Part shown: piece by piece, positions 55,367 to 64,000 of the stretch
Layout of the letters: the number at the start of each line of letters is the position of its first letter
Position numbering within the stretch: the stretch's first letter is position 1
Source: Saccopteryx bilineata
Taxonomy: Eukaryota > Chordata > Mammalia > Chiroptera > Emballonuridae
Direction of reading: 5' to 3'
Assembly (NCBI RefSeq): GCF_036850765.1
Contig: NC_089494.1
Location: 54,949,809 to 55,013,808 of the forward strand
DNA length: 64,000 nt
Notes under the pieces: model-generated
The model's input: only the letters and a program-made list of their open reading frames with translations
Database searches by the model: none
Told to the model about the DNA's origin: nothing
Translations under genes and position numbers: made by a program

Positions 55367-56519
55367 CGGCCATGCTGTGGACCTCTATGAAAGGTCTATG
55401 ACTGTGAGCTGTGAGATGGGCCTTATCAGAGATGCTGCTCCAGTTTAGGATCAAGTCTATCATAATGGGTAGCACTGTGAAGTTTTTACTATTTACTACT
55501 AAACACATGCCTATTAAAGTTTGTTCAGAAGAGTTTTTCTTAAAAATAAAGTTTCTTCTGGATATTTAATGACCACAATTGCTTACAGGAGTCTCCTAGA
55601 TTTCTAGATAGGATCTTTTTTTTTTTTCTAGATAGGATCTTGAATTATAAGCAGTCTGATGATGTTCCTAGCCTCACTTCTTTGGTCAACTGGCTACAGG
55701 GGTCTGTTACAATAAAAAATCAGCAATAAAATTTATAAAACTCGTTGCTTGTGAGAATATATTTGAGCAATTGCCTTGGTTTTGTTTAAAATCCTGAAGA
55801 CATTCAAGTTCTGAGTACCTTTTGTAGATCATTGTAAAGATATAGTTAGGACTACATTATATGATTCTTGAAAACTGGAGTTTTCTTAAGTAGTACCTGT
55901 CTCTAATTATAAAAGTGTTACATGTAGCAATTCTAGAAATGAGATTAGAAGAAAACAAGAATCACACTGCAATTCTGTTTCCCAGAGATATAGCCATCCA
56001 TCCACATGCTTCATGAGGGTGAGGCTCATGTCCTTCTTGTTTATTTCTGTGTTGGAGAATGTAGTACCTGGTTTGTAATAATCAATAGCTGATAAACAAA
56101 GTTAATTTTGTCATTTTGATGTGTGACCTACTAGAAATTTTTATATGTAAATATTTTTTATGTAAATATTCTTTTAAATATTAGATCATAGTGTGTACAT
56201 TTTGAATCCTGGAAAGTAATTGAATTTTGAACAGCAATTTTAGATTGAGTAATGAATACATTCTCTTATTTCTATAAAATTCTGTAGATCCAGTAAGTAG
56301 GAGAATTGAAAGAAAACTCAAGTTATTTAGTTTTAGAGTAGTGACAAGGTGAAAAAGGGATGTTCTAAAATTGAGGCCCATGAATTTCAGCCAGATTTCT
56401 TTTCCTGACATATAATAACTCTTACACGGCATCTTAATCCAACTTTTTAAAATTGAAAATTCATGCTTCAAGAACTTTGCTCACACATTTTTGAGTATTT
56501 TTCTACTCTTTCTGAAATA
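55367..56519. other. unassigned sequence
   Basis: No recognised repeat or gene in about 1.15 kb, apart from a T run at 55617-55628 within a GATAGGATCTT duplication (55609-55618 and 55632-55641). Confidence 0.5.
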
Positions 56520-56957
56520 AATTAAAAAAAAATTTTTTTAAATTAAGAGAGAACAGGGGAGTCAGAGAGACAGATTCCTGCATGTGCCTGGGCTGGGATT
56601 CACCCCACAAGCCCTCTGTGGGGTGATGCTCTGCCCCTCTGGGTGTTTCTCAATTGCTTGGCAACCAAGCTATTTTTAGTGAATGAGGTGGAGGTCAGGG
56701 GAGCCAAGCTTAGTACTCAGGGGCCAACTCACTGGATCCAATTGAGCTATGGCTGCAGGAAGGGGAGGGGAGAGAGAACAAAAGAGAAAGAGAGAGAATA
56801 AGAGGAGAGAGGATAGGGTGGAGAAGCAGATGGTCGTTTCTCCCATGTGCCCCGACCAGAAATTGAACCCGGGACATCCACACACCAGGCCCACACTCTA
56901 CCAGTGAGCCAACCTGCCAGACATCCACACACCTGCCCACACTCTACCAGTGAGCCA
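56520..56957 (-). mobile_element. SINE-A, antisense, with a tandem duplication in its head
   Basis: A/T-rich tail, GACAGATTCCTGCATGTGCC, GATGCTCTGCCCCTCTGGG, GGATCCAATTGAGCTATGG, GA tract, CCGACCAGAAATTGAACCC and head. The terminal segment ACATCCACACACC...CACACTCTACCAGTGAGCCAA occurs twice in tandem (about 56873-56921 and 56921-56957). Confidence 0.9.
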
Positions 56958-57084
56958 AATTTATAAATTTAAATGTGTTTGGCTAAAGTTTCTGTGAAGA
57001 TACTTGGTGCTAATTACCAAGTCTAGGCAATTTCTAATATTTACTTTATTTCTTCTGTTATTCATTACATTTATTTTAATGTTT

Positions 57085-57499
57085 AAAATTTAATTCCTTA
57101 TTGGCCCTGGCTGGTTGACTCAGCAGTAGAGCATTGGCCTGGCGTGTGGGGGACCCGGGTTCGATTCCCGGCCAGGGCACATAGGAGAAGCGCCCATTTG
57201 CTTCTCCACCTCCACCCCCTCCTTCCTCTCTGTCTCTCTCTTCCCCTCCCGCAGCCAAGGCTCCATTGGAGCAAAGATGGCCCGGGCGCTGGGGATGGCT
57301 CCTTGGCCTCTGCCCCAGGCGCTAGAGTGGCTCTGGTTGCGGCAGAGCGACACCCCGGAGGGGCAGAGCATCGCCCCTGGTGGGTGCGCCGGGTGGATCC
57401 CGGTTGGGCGCATGCGGGAGTCTGTCTGTCTCTCCCTGTTTCCAGCTTCAGAAGAAAAAAAATAAAAATAAATAAATAAATAAAATTTAATTCCTTATT
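57085..57499 (+). mobile_element. SINE-A, full length
   Basis: TSD AAAATTTAATTCCTTATT (18 bp) lies at 57085-57102 and 57482-57499. Intact B box GGGTTCGATTCCC, one internal module copy, and an (AAAT)n tail. Confidence 0.97.
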
Positions 57500-57841
57500 A
57501 TACTTCAGTATACATACATATTGAATATAATTTGATTGATACACATTTTGGAAACTTCAGTGTTTTTTTCATTATTAATAAAAGCAAGATTCTCCATCAT
57601 TAAAGTAAGTTGCTCTCCTTAAGAGCAAGCATCTGCTTGCCCCCAAACACCAGTCAATAATTATAAAGATTTATTTTCTTCTCAAATATGTTCATTCTTC
57701 ATGTATACTGCTTCTTGTACTATTCATATTATTTGACATAACATGATTTCAATTAAGGTGTCAATGGTCAAAATACACATTTGAAAATTTTACAAGTTAG
57801 TAGTTACAAGAATGTGCAGCATTTCCTGTCAAAATACTCAT
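57500..57841. other. unassigned AT-rich sequence
   Basis: No recognised feature. Confidence 0.45.
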
Positions 57842-58042
57842 GCCTCAGGCTATTTAATTTTTTTTTATTTATTCATTTTAGAGAAGAGAGAGAGAGAGAG
57901 AGAAAGGGGGGAGGAACAGGAAACATCAACTCCCATATGTGTCTTGACCAGACAAGTGCAGATTTCGAACCAGAGACCTCAGCATTCCAGGTCGATGCTT
58001 TATCCACTGCGCCACCACAGGTCAGGTGCCTCAGGCTATTTA
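57842..58042 (-). mobile_element. SINE-C, antisense, first insertion at a reused target
   Basis: TSD GCCTCAGGCTATTTA lies at 57842-57856 and 58028-58042. T-rich tail, GA tract, CATCAACTCCCATATGTGTC and a head ending TCCACTGCGCCACCACAGGTC. The right copy of its duplication also serves as the left copy of the next insertion. Confidence 0.96.
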
Positions 58043-58478
58043 TTTATCTATTTATTTATTTATTATTATTATTATTTTGCATTTTTCTTAAGCTGGAAAC
58101 AGGGAGAGACAGTCAGACAGACTCCCGCATGCGCCCGACCGGGATCCACCTGGCACGCCCACCATGGGGCTACGCTCTGCCCACCAGGGGGCGATGCTCT
58201 GCCCATCCTGGGTGTCACCATGTTGCGACCAGAGCCACTCTAGCGCCTGAGGCAGAGGCCACAGAGCCATCCCCAGCGCCCGGGCCATCTTTGCTCCAAT
58301 GGAGCCTTGGCTGCGGGAGGGGAAGAGAGAGACAGAGAGGAAGGCGCGGTGGAGGGGTGGAGAAGCAAATGGGCGCTTCTCCTGTGTGCCCTGGCTGGGA
58401 ATCGAACCCGGGTCCTCCGCACGCTAGGCCAACGCTCTACCGCTGAGCCAACCGGCCAGGGCCACCTCAGGCTATTTA
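58029..58478 (-). mobile_element. SINE-A, antisense, second insertion at the same target
   Basis: TSD CCTCAGGCTATTTA lies at 58029-58042 and 58465-58478. (TTTA)n/(TTA)n tail, GACTCCCGCATGCGCCCGACC, two internal modules, intact complements of the B and A boxes, and a head ending AACCGGCCAGGGC. Well preserved and young. Confidence 0.96.
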
Positions 58479-59452
58479 AATGATAGCCTCAAAACATAAA
58501 ACATCAAATCAAAATCATAAGCATAGCCTATTTTTAAATATCACTGTGGAATTATTAAATATAATCAGGATAAACCAAGTAATATAATGCCAGAGTTCTC
58601 CACCTTTCCCCACGTGCCCCTGCACCCTCATTAAAAGTGAACCCCCACGCTGTTAATATAGCTAGTTCCTTTTGAAAACGTATCTGGTAAATCTTTAAGC
58701 TGTATCAGCTCCTCCCCCTTTCAGTTTTATTCAGTTTTTCTAGACTTCCTTAACATGGAAAAATGTTTAGCCCATCTCCTTTCACTCCATCCTTTTAAGA
58801 ATAGTTTTTTTCCCCCCATCTCTCCTTTACTTTATGAACCCAAGATTGAAGTTGTGTGGAAGTCTGTGGCCCTTTCTGACAAAATGAAGAAAATGACTAA
58901 GTTGTAAAACAAATCCTGACGTTGGGTGCGAAGTGAGTAAAAGAAGCTGAGGGAGGAAAGTGGGAAGCAAGAGACAGAAAACAATGATGCAGCTACTGTG
59001 ACTGACAGATGATGTTCATAATGACTTCACATTGCTTATGTCAGTGAAGTTATTTTTCTATCTTAAAATTATTTATTTTATTATTATTTTTATTTACAAA
59101 CAAAGGTTAAATAAGAGCTGGAGTAAGCAATTTCTACTTATCCCTTCTCAGTCCTGCCATTCCCAGGTGTGATCGCCTGCTTGCCTCCAGCCAGGAACTA
59201 TAGGCTGTGGTGCTCCTGGCTTAGCTTTCCCTCTAATTACCACCCATCTGTTTCCCTTAAAGTCTCTAAGCCATTGATCTCTCTTAAATAACTCATTATT
59301 TCTTTCTAAACATTTCAAATTCTTACCTCTAATATTTACCTAGCATTTCCCCGGATTTCTGCATTTGCTATTTTTTTAAAGAATGTTGTGCAGCACCTTT
59401 TACATTGTGAATGCTAAATATGCAATTACTACTACTTTGATAGTATGGTAGT
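58479..59452. other. unassigned sequence
   Basis: No recognised feature in about 970 bp; TTTATT-rich run at 59066-59100. Confidence 0.45.
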
Positions 59453-59764
59453 TGTGGGGAAAACAGCTGTGTTAGGCTTGCGCACTGGTTTCCCAGCTGC
59501 AAGCACTTTGCATGATTAGTGTGTGAGCACGTGGCGGAAAACCACATGTGTATCTCTATGAAAAGCTATGGGTGCTTTCCCTCAGAGGCAATTCTCCCAG
59601 ATTACTCTCCTGCCACTGCCAGGTGTGGCTCCCTGATTCTTTCAGCTGGCACCATGATGGGCAGTTTTCCTGATCTCTTGCCCTTCACTGCAAAAAGTGG
59701 TGTTCCTTTGTTTATTCACTTGCCTGTCTCTGTGAGCCTCCAATAAGTGGGTAATGGCCTGACA
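59453..59764 (+). mobile_element. candidate 5' LTR of the ERV-L-like provirus
   Basis: A segment starting TGTGGGGAAAACAGC and ending TGGCCTGACA, with a possible poly(A)-signal variant CCAATAAGTGGG near 59741, lies upstream of gag-like sequence on the same strand. TG...CA ends fit an LTR. There is no second copy in the window to confirm it. Confidence 0.35.
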
Positions 59765-59999
59765 TCTTCTGGCTCTGCAGTTCCTCTACTGTCTTCCAGA
59801 ATCCAGAGCAAACCTGCCTGGCCTCAACCACCAGCATTACTCCTGGCGTACTTGGCAGGATTTGGAACAGATGGGTATGGAGCTACCAACACATTTGAAG
59901 GGTGGGATTGAGGAGTTGTGGTTGTACTCTAGTATCTGGTTCCCTGTGGCTGTCCTTTTGGGGGCTGTGGGCTGGGTGTTTTTTATAGCCCTGTGAGAA

Positions 60000-61690
60000 G
60001 AAACCGAGAGCTCTGTGTGAGAGGCTGTCTGAGGTCAAAAGCTCCAGGATGAGCTGCAGACTGAGCGCCAACAGTGGCATGAGCTGGAACAGTCACTGGA
60101 AAAAGAGTTCCAGATTTTAGAACTTCAATTCAGGCTATAGGCTGAGAATCAGTGACAGCTTGAACTGGAACCGTGATGGCGAACCTTTTTGTAAAAACCG
60201 CCCACTTTTGCAGTGCTGGTCAACCTGGTCCCTCCTGCCCACTAGTGGTTGCTCCGCTACTGCCCATCATGAAAGCTGGAATGCCCACTAGTGGGTGGGA
60301 GGGACCAGGTTGACCAGCACTGCAAAAGTGGGTGGTTTTTATTAAAAGGTTCGCCATATGGAACTGGAAGGATTGCTAGAAAAGGAGGCCAACTGCTCTT
60401 GAGAGCTGCAGCATGAAATGCAGGCTGAACACCAATGGCACCTTGAACTGGAATGATCTCTGGAGAAAGGATTACAGGTTTATGAGCTGCAATTTGCCCT
60501 AGAAGCTGAATGTTGGCAGTGACAGTTGTTAGAGAAATAGCTGCAGGTTCAAGAGCCTGAGCTTGAGCTTCAGGCCAAGAGCTGGCAGCTACAAGAGTCA
60601 AAGTGGGTGCTGAAGAAGAAGTAGCATCCCTGCTGGCAGAGTGGCTCTAAGTTGGGAGCATGTGTTTACAACTCCTCCTATTCTGGGGATGTGGTTTTGG
60701 TTAAAACTGTCATCTGCAGACTCAGAGCCAAGCTGGTGGTCACCCAGAAGTTAAAAACCCAGCAGCCAAGAGTCCATCAGGGGCAGGCACAATCCCCTCA
60801 GCAGGTAGTGGAGCACTCTGTGGGCCAGCCCTACACCCAGACAGAGCTGATGGAGTTAGGAGCAAGATTCAGGCAGAAACTCACTGAGCCTCTGGCAGAT
60901 TGATTGCTGTGGTTGTGTGATATAAGTGTGGATGGCATCATGCTCTCTTGAACAGAGATGGAGAAATTAGCTGCCATTAGCACACCTTCTTGAAACAGTA
61001 TCTTCAGAACTGCCATGACAACCCAGGAAACCATACCCTATTAGAAGGGGTGATGGCTGCCATTTGTATAGTCTGGCAGAATGCTGGAGACTTGTCAGGG
61101 ACAGTGAATTTGTGGCAATCATATATGGAGCTGTAGCAAGTCCTCCAGGAATTAGGTATGAAAAATGCTGCTTTCAACCTACAGCCCCATGGGCCAGATG
61201 AGGAAGTATTTATAGCAGGGATGAGAGACATTATTCTCTGTAGTGCCCTGTCAGCCCTTTTTGAGTCACTAGTGGCTATCTTGAGACCCTATGTGGGGCA
61301 GCCCATCAACTCGGTTACATAGATGGTAACAGATTTGGATGAGGTGGAGGCAGCACAAAATCATAAAGCTGTGAGGGCTGGTGCCTGTGCTGTCACCTTG
61401 ACTAACAGGAGAAGTGGGTCTGTAAAGGTTATCCTAACACAGATGTGGGTAGATTTGATTGTGGCCAGGGAAATCGGGAGAAATTAGATGGCAAGTCTAA
61501 TAAAGTTCTTTTGGAGCTTTGGTAGCAGCTTAAACCAGAACAGAGGTTTCTGCCACTGAGATGAATGGCCCCAGCAGCTACCAATAAAATGGTTGGTGCA
61601 TGGGTAGCATGGTTACAGGATAATATGATGGAGACAACTGAGAGAGAGGAGGATCCCTAGATCTTCTGTTCCAGTTTCAATTGGGGGAAG
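60000..61690 (+). pseudogene. gag: degraded retroviral gag
   Basis: Short frames with glutamate-, glutamine- and leucine-rich repeats (e.g. around 60050-60110 and 60360-60600) suggest a coiled-coil-rich gag, which would form the particle core. Stops are frequent in every frame. An 83-codon piece is open at 60652-60903. A 191-bp hAT MITE interrupts the region at 60171-60361. No zinc knuckle could be assigned with certainty. Confidence 0.55.
60163..60369. mobile_element. palindromic hAT MITE (191 bp) in gag
   Basis: 60171-60361 has inverted arms (GTGATGGCGAACCTTTTTG on the left, complement AAAAGGTTCGCCAT on the right). The arms share long internal inverted blocks including TTTTGCAGTGCTGGTCAACC. 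An 8-bp TSD AACTGGAA lies at 60163-60170 and 60362-60369. It is a different family from the CAGGGGTCCCC elements. Confidence 0.93.
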
Positions 61691-61699
61691 GCTGAGGGA

Positions 61700-62110
61700 C
61701 CTGTCTAACAGGAATGAGTAGGGATTGGAGGCCCTATGTGGAGTTGGCAATCCACTCGTCCCCTTCTAATGTACAATGGGTATTGGCCTTGGTGTATACA
61801 GGTGCAAAATGTTCTTTCCTCCATGGGAACTCGGAGTGGTTCCCTGGTACTCCAGTGGCCATTGATGGTTATGGGGGCCAAACTGTTCAAGTGAAGCCAA
61901 TAACTATTCCACTGGGGATAGGAAGATTGCATATCCTATGTATCTCCTATTCCTGTATATGTTTTAGGGATAGATGTCTTACAAAAATGGTGGTTGGAAA
62001 CCATAGCTGGGGAGTTCTGGCTATGGATCCGGGCCATGACGGCAGTGTTGTGGGGACATGCAGCACATTCCCCTTTGCCATTATCTGCTTCCCAGCATGT
62101 GACTAGTCCA
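61700..62110 (+). pseudogene. pro: retroviral protease, catalytic residue lost
   Basis: A frame at 61714-62106 carries the aspartic-protease active-site neighbourhood. In that motif, normally LVDTGA, the catalytic aspartate is tyrosine (LVYTGA, codon about 61795-61797). The protease would process gag-pol during maturation; this copy cannot. A downstream glycine-rich flap-like segment (DGYGGQTVQVK) is recognisable. The frame continues into non-homologous residues after about 61950, and similarity moves to another frame, indicating a frameshift. Confidence 0.75.
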
Positions 62111-62159
62111 AAGCAGTACCACCTGCCAGGCACTTATGGAGAAATCACAGGGATGATCC

Positions 62160-62890
62160 TTGTGATTCATCCGGAAAAGGTGGGGACAGTGCACAGCCCT
62201 TAGAATTCCCCGGTATGGCCTGTGCACAAACCAGACAGAACCTGGAAAACAACAGTCGATTACAGGGAACTTATAAAGCTGTTCCCTTTTTCATGCTGCT
62301 GTTACCTCAATGGCTACCTGATGGTTTGGCATGAGTCTGGAACATACCACTTTGTGGCAGATTTGGCTAACACCTTTTTCTCTATTGATATAGCTGCAGA
62401 AAGTCAAGACCAATTTGCCTTCACTTAAGGTGGCAACGGACCTTTATAGTATTACCACAGGGCTATTTGCATAGTCCTCTCTTTGTGCCATGGGCTGGTG
62501 GCTGCTGGCCTGGCTAAATGAAAACAGCCAGAGGCAGTTCGTATGTACCATTATATCAATGATATCATGATAACCAGTTGCTCTCTTCCAGAATTGGAGA
62601 AAGCAGTCCCTACCATGCTATCCCATTTGAAAGTGTGTGGCTGGGCAGTCAACAAGGGCAAATTACAAGGACCTGAAGTATCTGTTAAGTTCTTGGGGGT
62701 TTTCTGGTCAGATAAGACAAAAGTTATCCCTGATGCAGTTCTAGATAAGATCCAGGTGTTTCCTGTGCCCACTACAGTAAAACAGTTGCAGGGACACCTA
62801 GGTCTGTTGGGGTACTGGTTACCATACATACTCCATTTGGTTCAGTTACTGTGCCCCTATATAACCTTATTCATTCAGAAGGGGGTTTAG
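62160..62890 (+). pseudogene. pol: retroviral reverse transcriptase, disabled
   Basis: The reverse transcriptase would copy genomic RNA into DNA. The segment at 62222-62428 has the fingers/palm blocks ([23 protein letters not shown]) and stops at about 62428. The segment at 62543-62890 has the active-site region as YIND, where the usual motif is YIDD or YVDD (first aspartate to asparagine, codon 62558-62560), followed by SVKFLGVFWSDKTKVIP and KQLQGHLGLLGYW, typical of the thumb. Frameshifts and stops lie between. Residue change plus broken frame exclude activity. Confidence 0.85.
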
Positions 62891-62989
62891 TGGGATTGAA
62901 CTGAGCAGGCACAAGGTGCATTTGCAGCAACTAAGATAGCTGTTAAAGGTGGCACAGGCCTTGAATATGTTTGATCCTGCCAGGCACTG

Positions 62990-63840
62990 TAAGCTTGATG
63001 ACCTTGTAATCCCTGAGGGTTTTGGATGGGGCTTGTAGCAATGGACAGAGTGTCTACAGCAACCTATTAGGTTTTGGTCCCAATTTTGGAAAGGCGCTGA
63101 AGTCCATTACTAATTAGTGGAGAAACAGTTGGCAGTTGTGTATGCTGCCTTCCTAGTCACTGAGAGTATTACAATCACAACTCCATTTATGGTCAAGACA
63201 ACATACTTTACTGCACGATGGGTGAGAGATTGGACAACCAACCCACATAGTGGTACAGCTCAAACCTCTACCCTGGCCAAGTGGGGTGCATACTTGCAAC
63301 AATACTGTGCACCTAGCTCCATCCTGTTGAGGGCAGAACTGCAGGAAGTCTTGGGTCCAGTCACCTATGTGACCTTAAAGTCAGGTGCAGCTGGGGCTCA
63401 GGAGGCAGAACCTGAAGTCAGTCCCTACCAAGAGAGGTAGATGCCCATCCTCAAGGATGCCTGGTACACTTATGGTTCTAGCAGGGACCAACCTGCCAAG
63501 TGGATGGCCATAGCCTTCCATCTGGCCACTGAGACTATTTGGATGGACACAGGTATGGGCCACAGCAGCCAATTGGTGGAATTATGTGTTGTATGGCTAG
63601 TTGCCTGTAATGAATCTTCTCCTTTGGTGATTTGCACTGACAGCTGAGCTGTCTATGATGGACTGACATTCTGGATTGGTACTTTGCACATTAACAAGTG
63701 GATGGTAATTCAGCGTTTGCTATGGGGTCAGGCCGTGGCAGGTCTTATGGGAAACAGGACACCAGAAGCAGGTGACAGTTTATCATGTCACAGGACATGC
63801 CCCTCTAGCCCATCCTGGGAATGATGAGGCACACACCTTG
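62990..63840 (+). pseudogene. pol: retroviral RNase H, disabled
   Basis: Open pieces at 63117-63440 and 63441-63647 follow RT. The first has the connection-domain block EKQLAVVYAAFLVTES. The second has the RNase H first catalytic motif as YTYGSS where TDGS is expected (aspartate to tyrosine), and later ICTDS, retaining another catalytic aspartate. A TAG-type stop separates the two pieces and another stop follows TDS at 63646-63648. A histidine-containing block (VTVYHVTGHAPLA-like) is recognisable near 63770-63800. Confidence 0.8.
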
Positions 63841-63849
63841 ACAAGGGTG

Positions 63850-64000
63850 CAATAGTTGCTGACTCTGAGTCAGGTGACATGGCACAGTGGCTCCACCAAC
63901 ATCTGCTCCATGTGGGGCAGAAAACTATGTGGGCTATGGCTAAGGCGTGGAACTTGCCTGTGTCCTATACAGAGGTACTTGCAGCCTGTGAGCAATGTGC
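63850..64000 (+). pseudogene. pol: retroviral integrase N-terminus, truncated by the window
   Basis: After RNase H, the sequence encodes a histidine pair (…WLHQHLLH…) and, about 30 residues on, a pair of cysteines (CEQC), spaced as in the HHCC zinc-binding domain of integrases. The catalytic core would lie beyond 64000, so function and intactness cannot be judged. Confidence 0.6.

Larger units (their letters stand above)
59765..64000 (+). mobile_element. ERV-L-like endogenous retrovirus, internal region, running off the window
   Basis: Order on the plus strand is gag-like (about 60000-61680), protease (about 61700-62110), reverse transcriptase (about 62160-62890), RNase H (about 63000-63830) and the start of integrase (about 63850-64000). 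Each part is open only in short pieces. Motifs resemble class III (ERV-L) elements of placental mammals, an attribution from memory. Its 3' half lies beyond 64000. Confidence 0.8.

Noticed and set aside
53830..55508. Long lysine/arginine/glutamate- or serine/leucine-rich open frames over the GAA tract
   Set aside because: They are translations of a purine-only trinucleotide repeat in six frames, with no start context or conserved domain, and they cross a solo LTR.
1..64000. CRISPR arrays, operons, riboswitches, bacterial promoters
   Set aside because: Composition, SINEs, LINEs and LTRs identify mammalian nuclear DNA. Tandem repeats found are microsatellites without spaced unique units.

Overview
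The window is mammalian nuclear DNA, almost certainly from a bat and most likely a rhinolophoid (horseshoe or leaf-nosed type) bat. I infer this from three abundant tRNA-derived SINE types of bat character, a few older Ves-like SINEs, relatively young hAT and mariner DNA transposons (rare in other mammals), and bat-type L1 3' ends. The species call is from memory of these families and is an inference. No host protein-coding exon, functional RNA gene, CRISPR array or bacterial feature could be supported. The window reads as intergenic or intronic DNA built from layered transposable elements.

Labels used below. SINE-A: about 380-400 bp, tRNA head with A box around GGCTCAGCGGTAGAGC and B box GGGTTCGATTCCCGG, body starting near CAGCCAAGGCTCCATTGGAG. 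SINE-B: about 330-390 bp, head GGTGGCGCAGTGGATAGAGC, ending in ATGAGAAAGCAATCAATGAA and a CT-rich tract. SINE-C: about 170-200 bp, head GGTGGCGCAGTGGATAAAGC, body CATATGGGAGTTGATGCTTC. SINE-V: Ves-like.

Layout. 0-10 kb: old MIR and MaLR repeats, a 72-bp mini-mariner palindrome, a hAT copy, and an internally deleted endogenous retrovirus (6860-9120) keeping an env remnant and a full 3' LTR. 10-15 kb: a SINE-C/SINE-B pair inside one target duplication, then an L2 carrying a hAT element and a 1.25-kb mariner with a broken transposase. 15-40 kb: old L1, L2, MIR and LTR remnants peppered with SINEs, plus microsatellites and a perfect palindrome. 40.5-49.8 kb: two antisense L1 copies that received a younger L1, several SINEs and a composite palindromic hAT. 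52-58.5 kb: dense SINE insertions, a purine-only GAA array split by a solo LTR of the 6860-9120 family, and one locus where the same target was duplicated twice. 59.4-64 kb: a degraded ERV-L-like gag-pro-pol provirus running off the right edge, with a hAT MITE in gag.

Nothing here acts as a gene system. What the sequence records is insertion history: target-site duplications, nesting order, internal-deletion derivatives and catalytic-residue loss. The strongest oddities are the composite hAT at 49029-49812, the doubled target site at 57842-58478, and the SINE heterodimer at 10039-10595.
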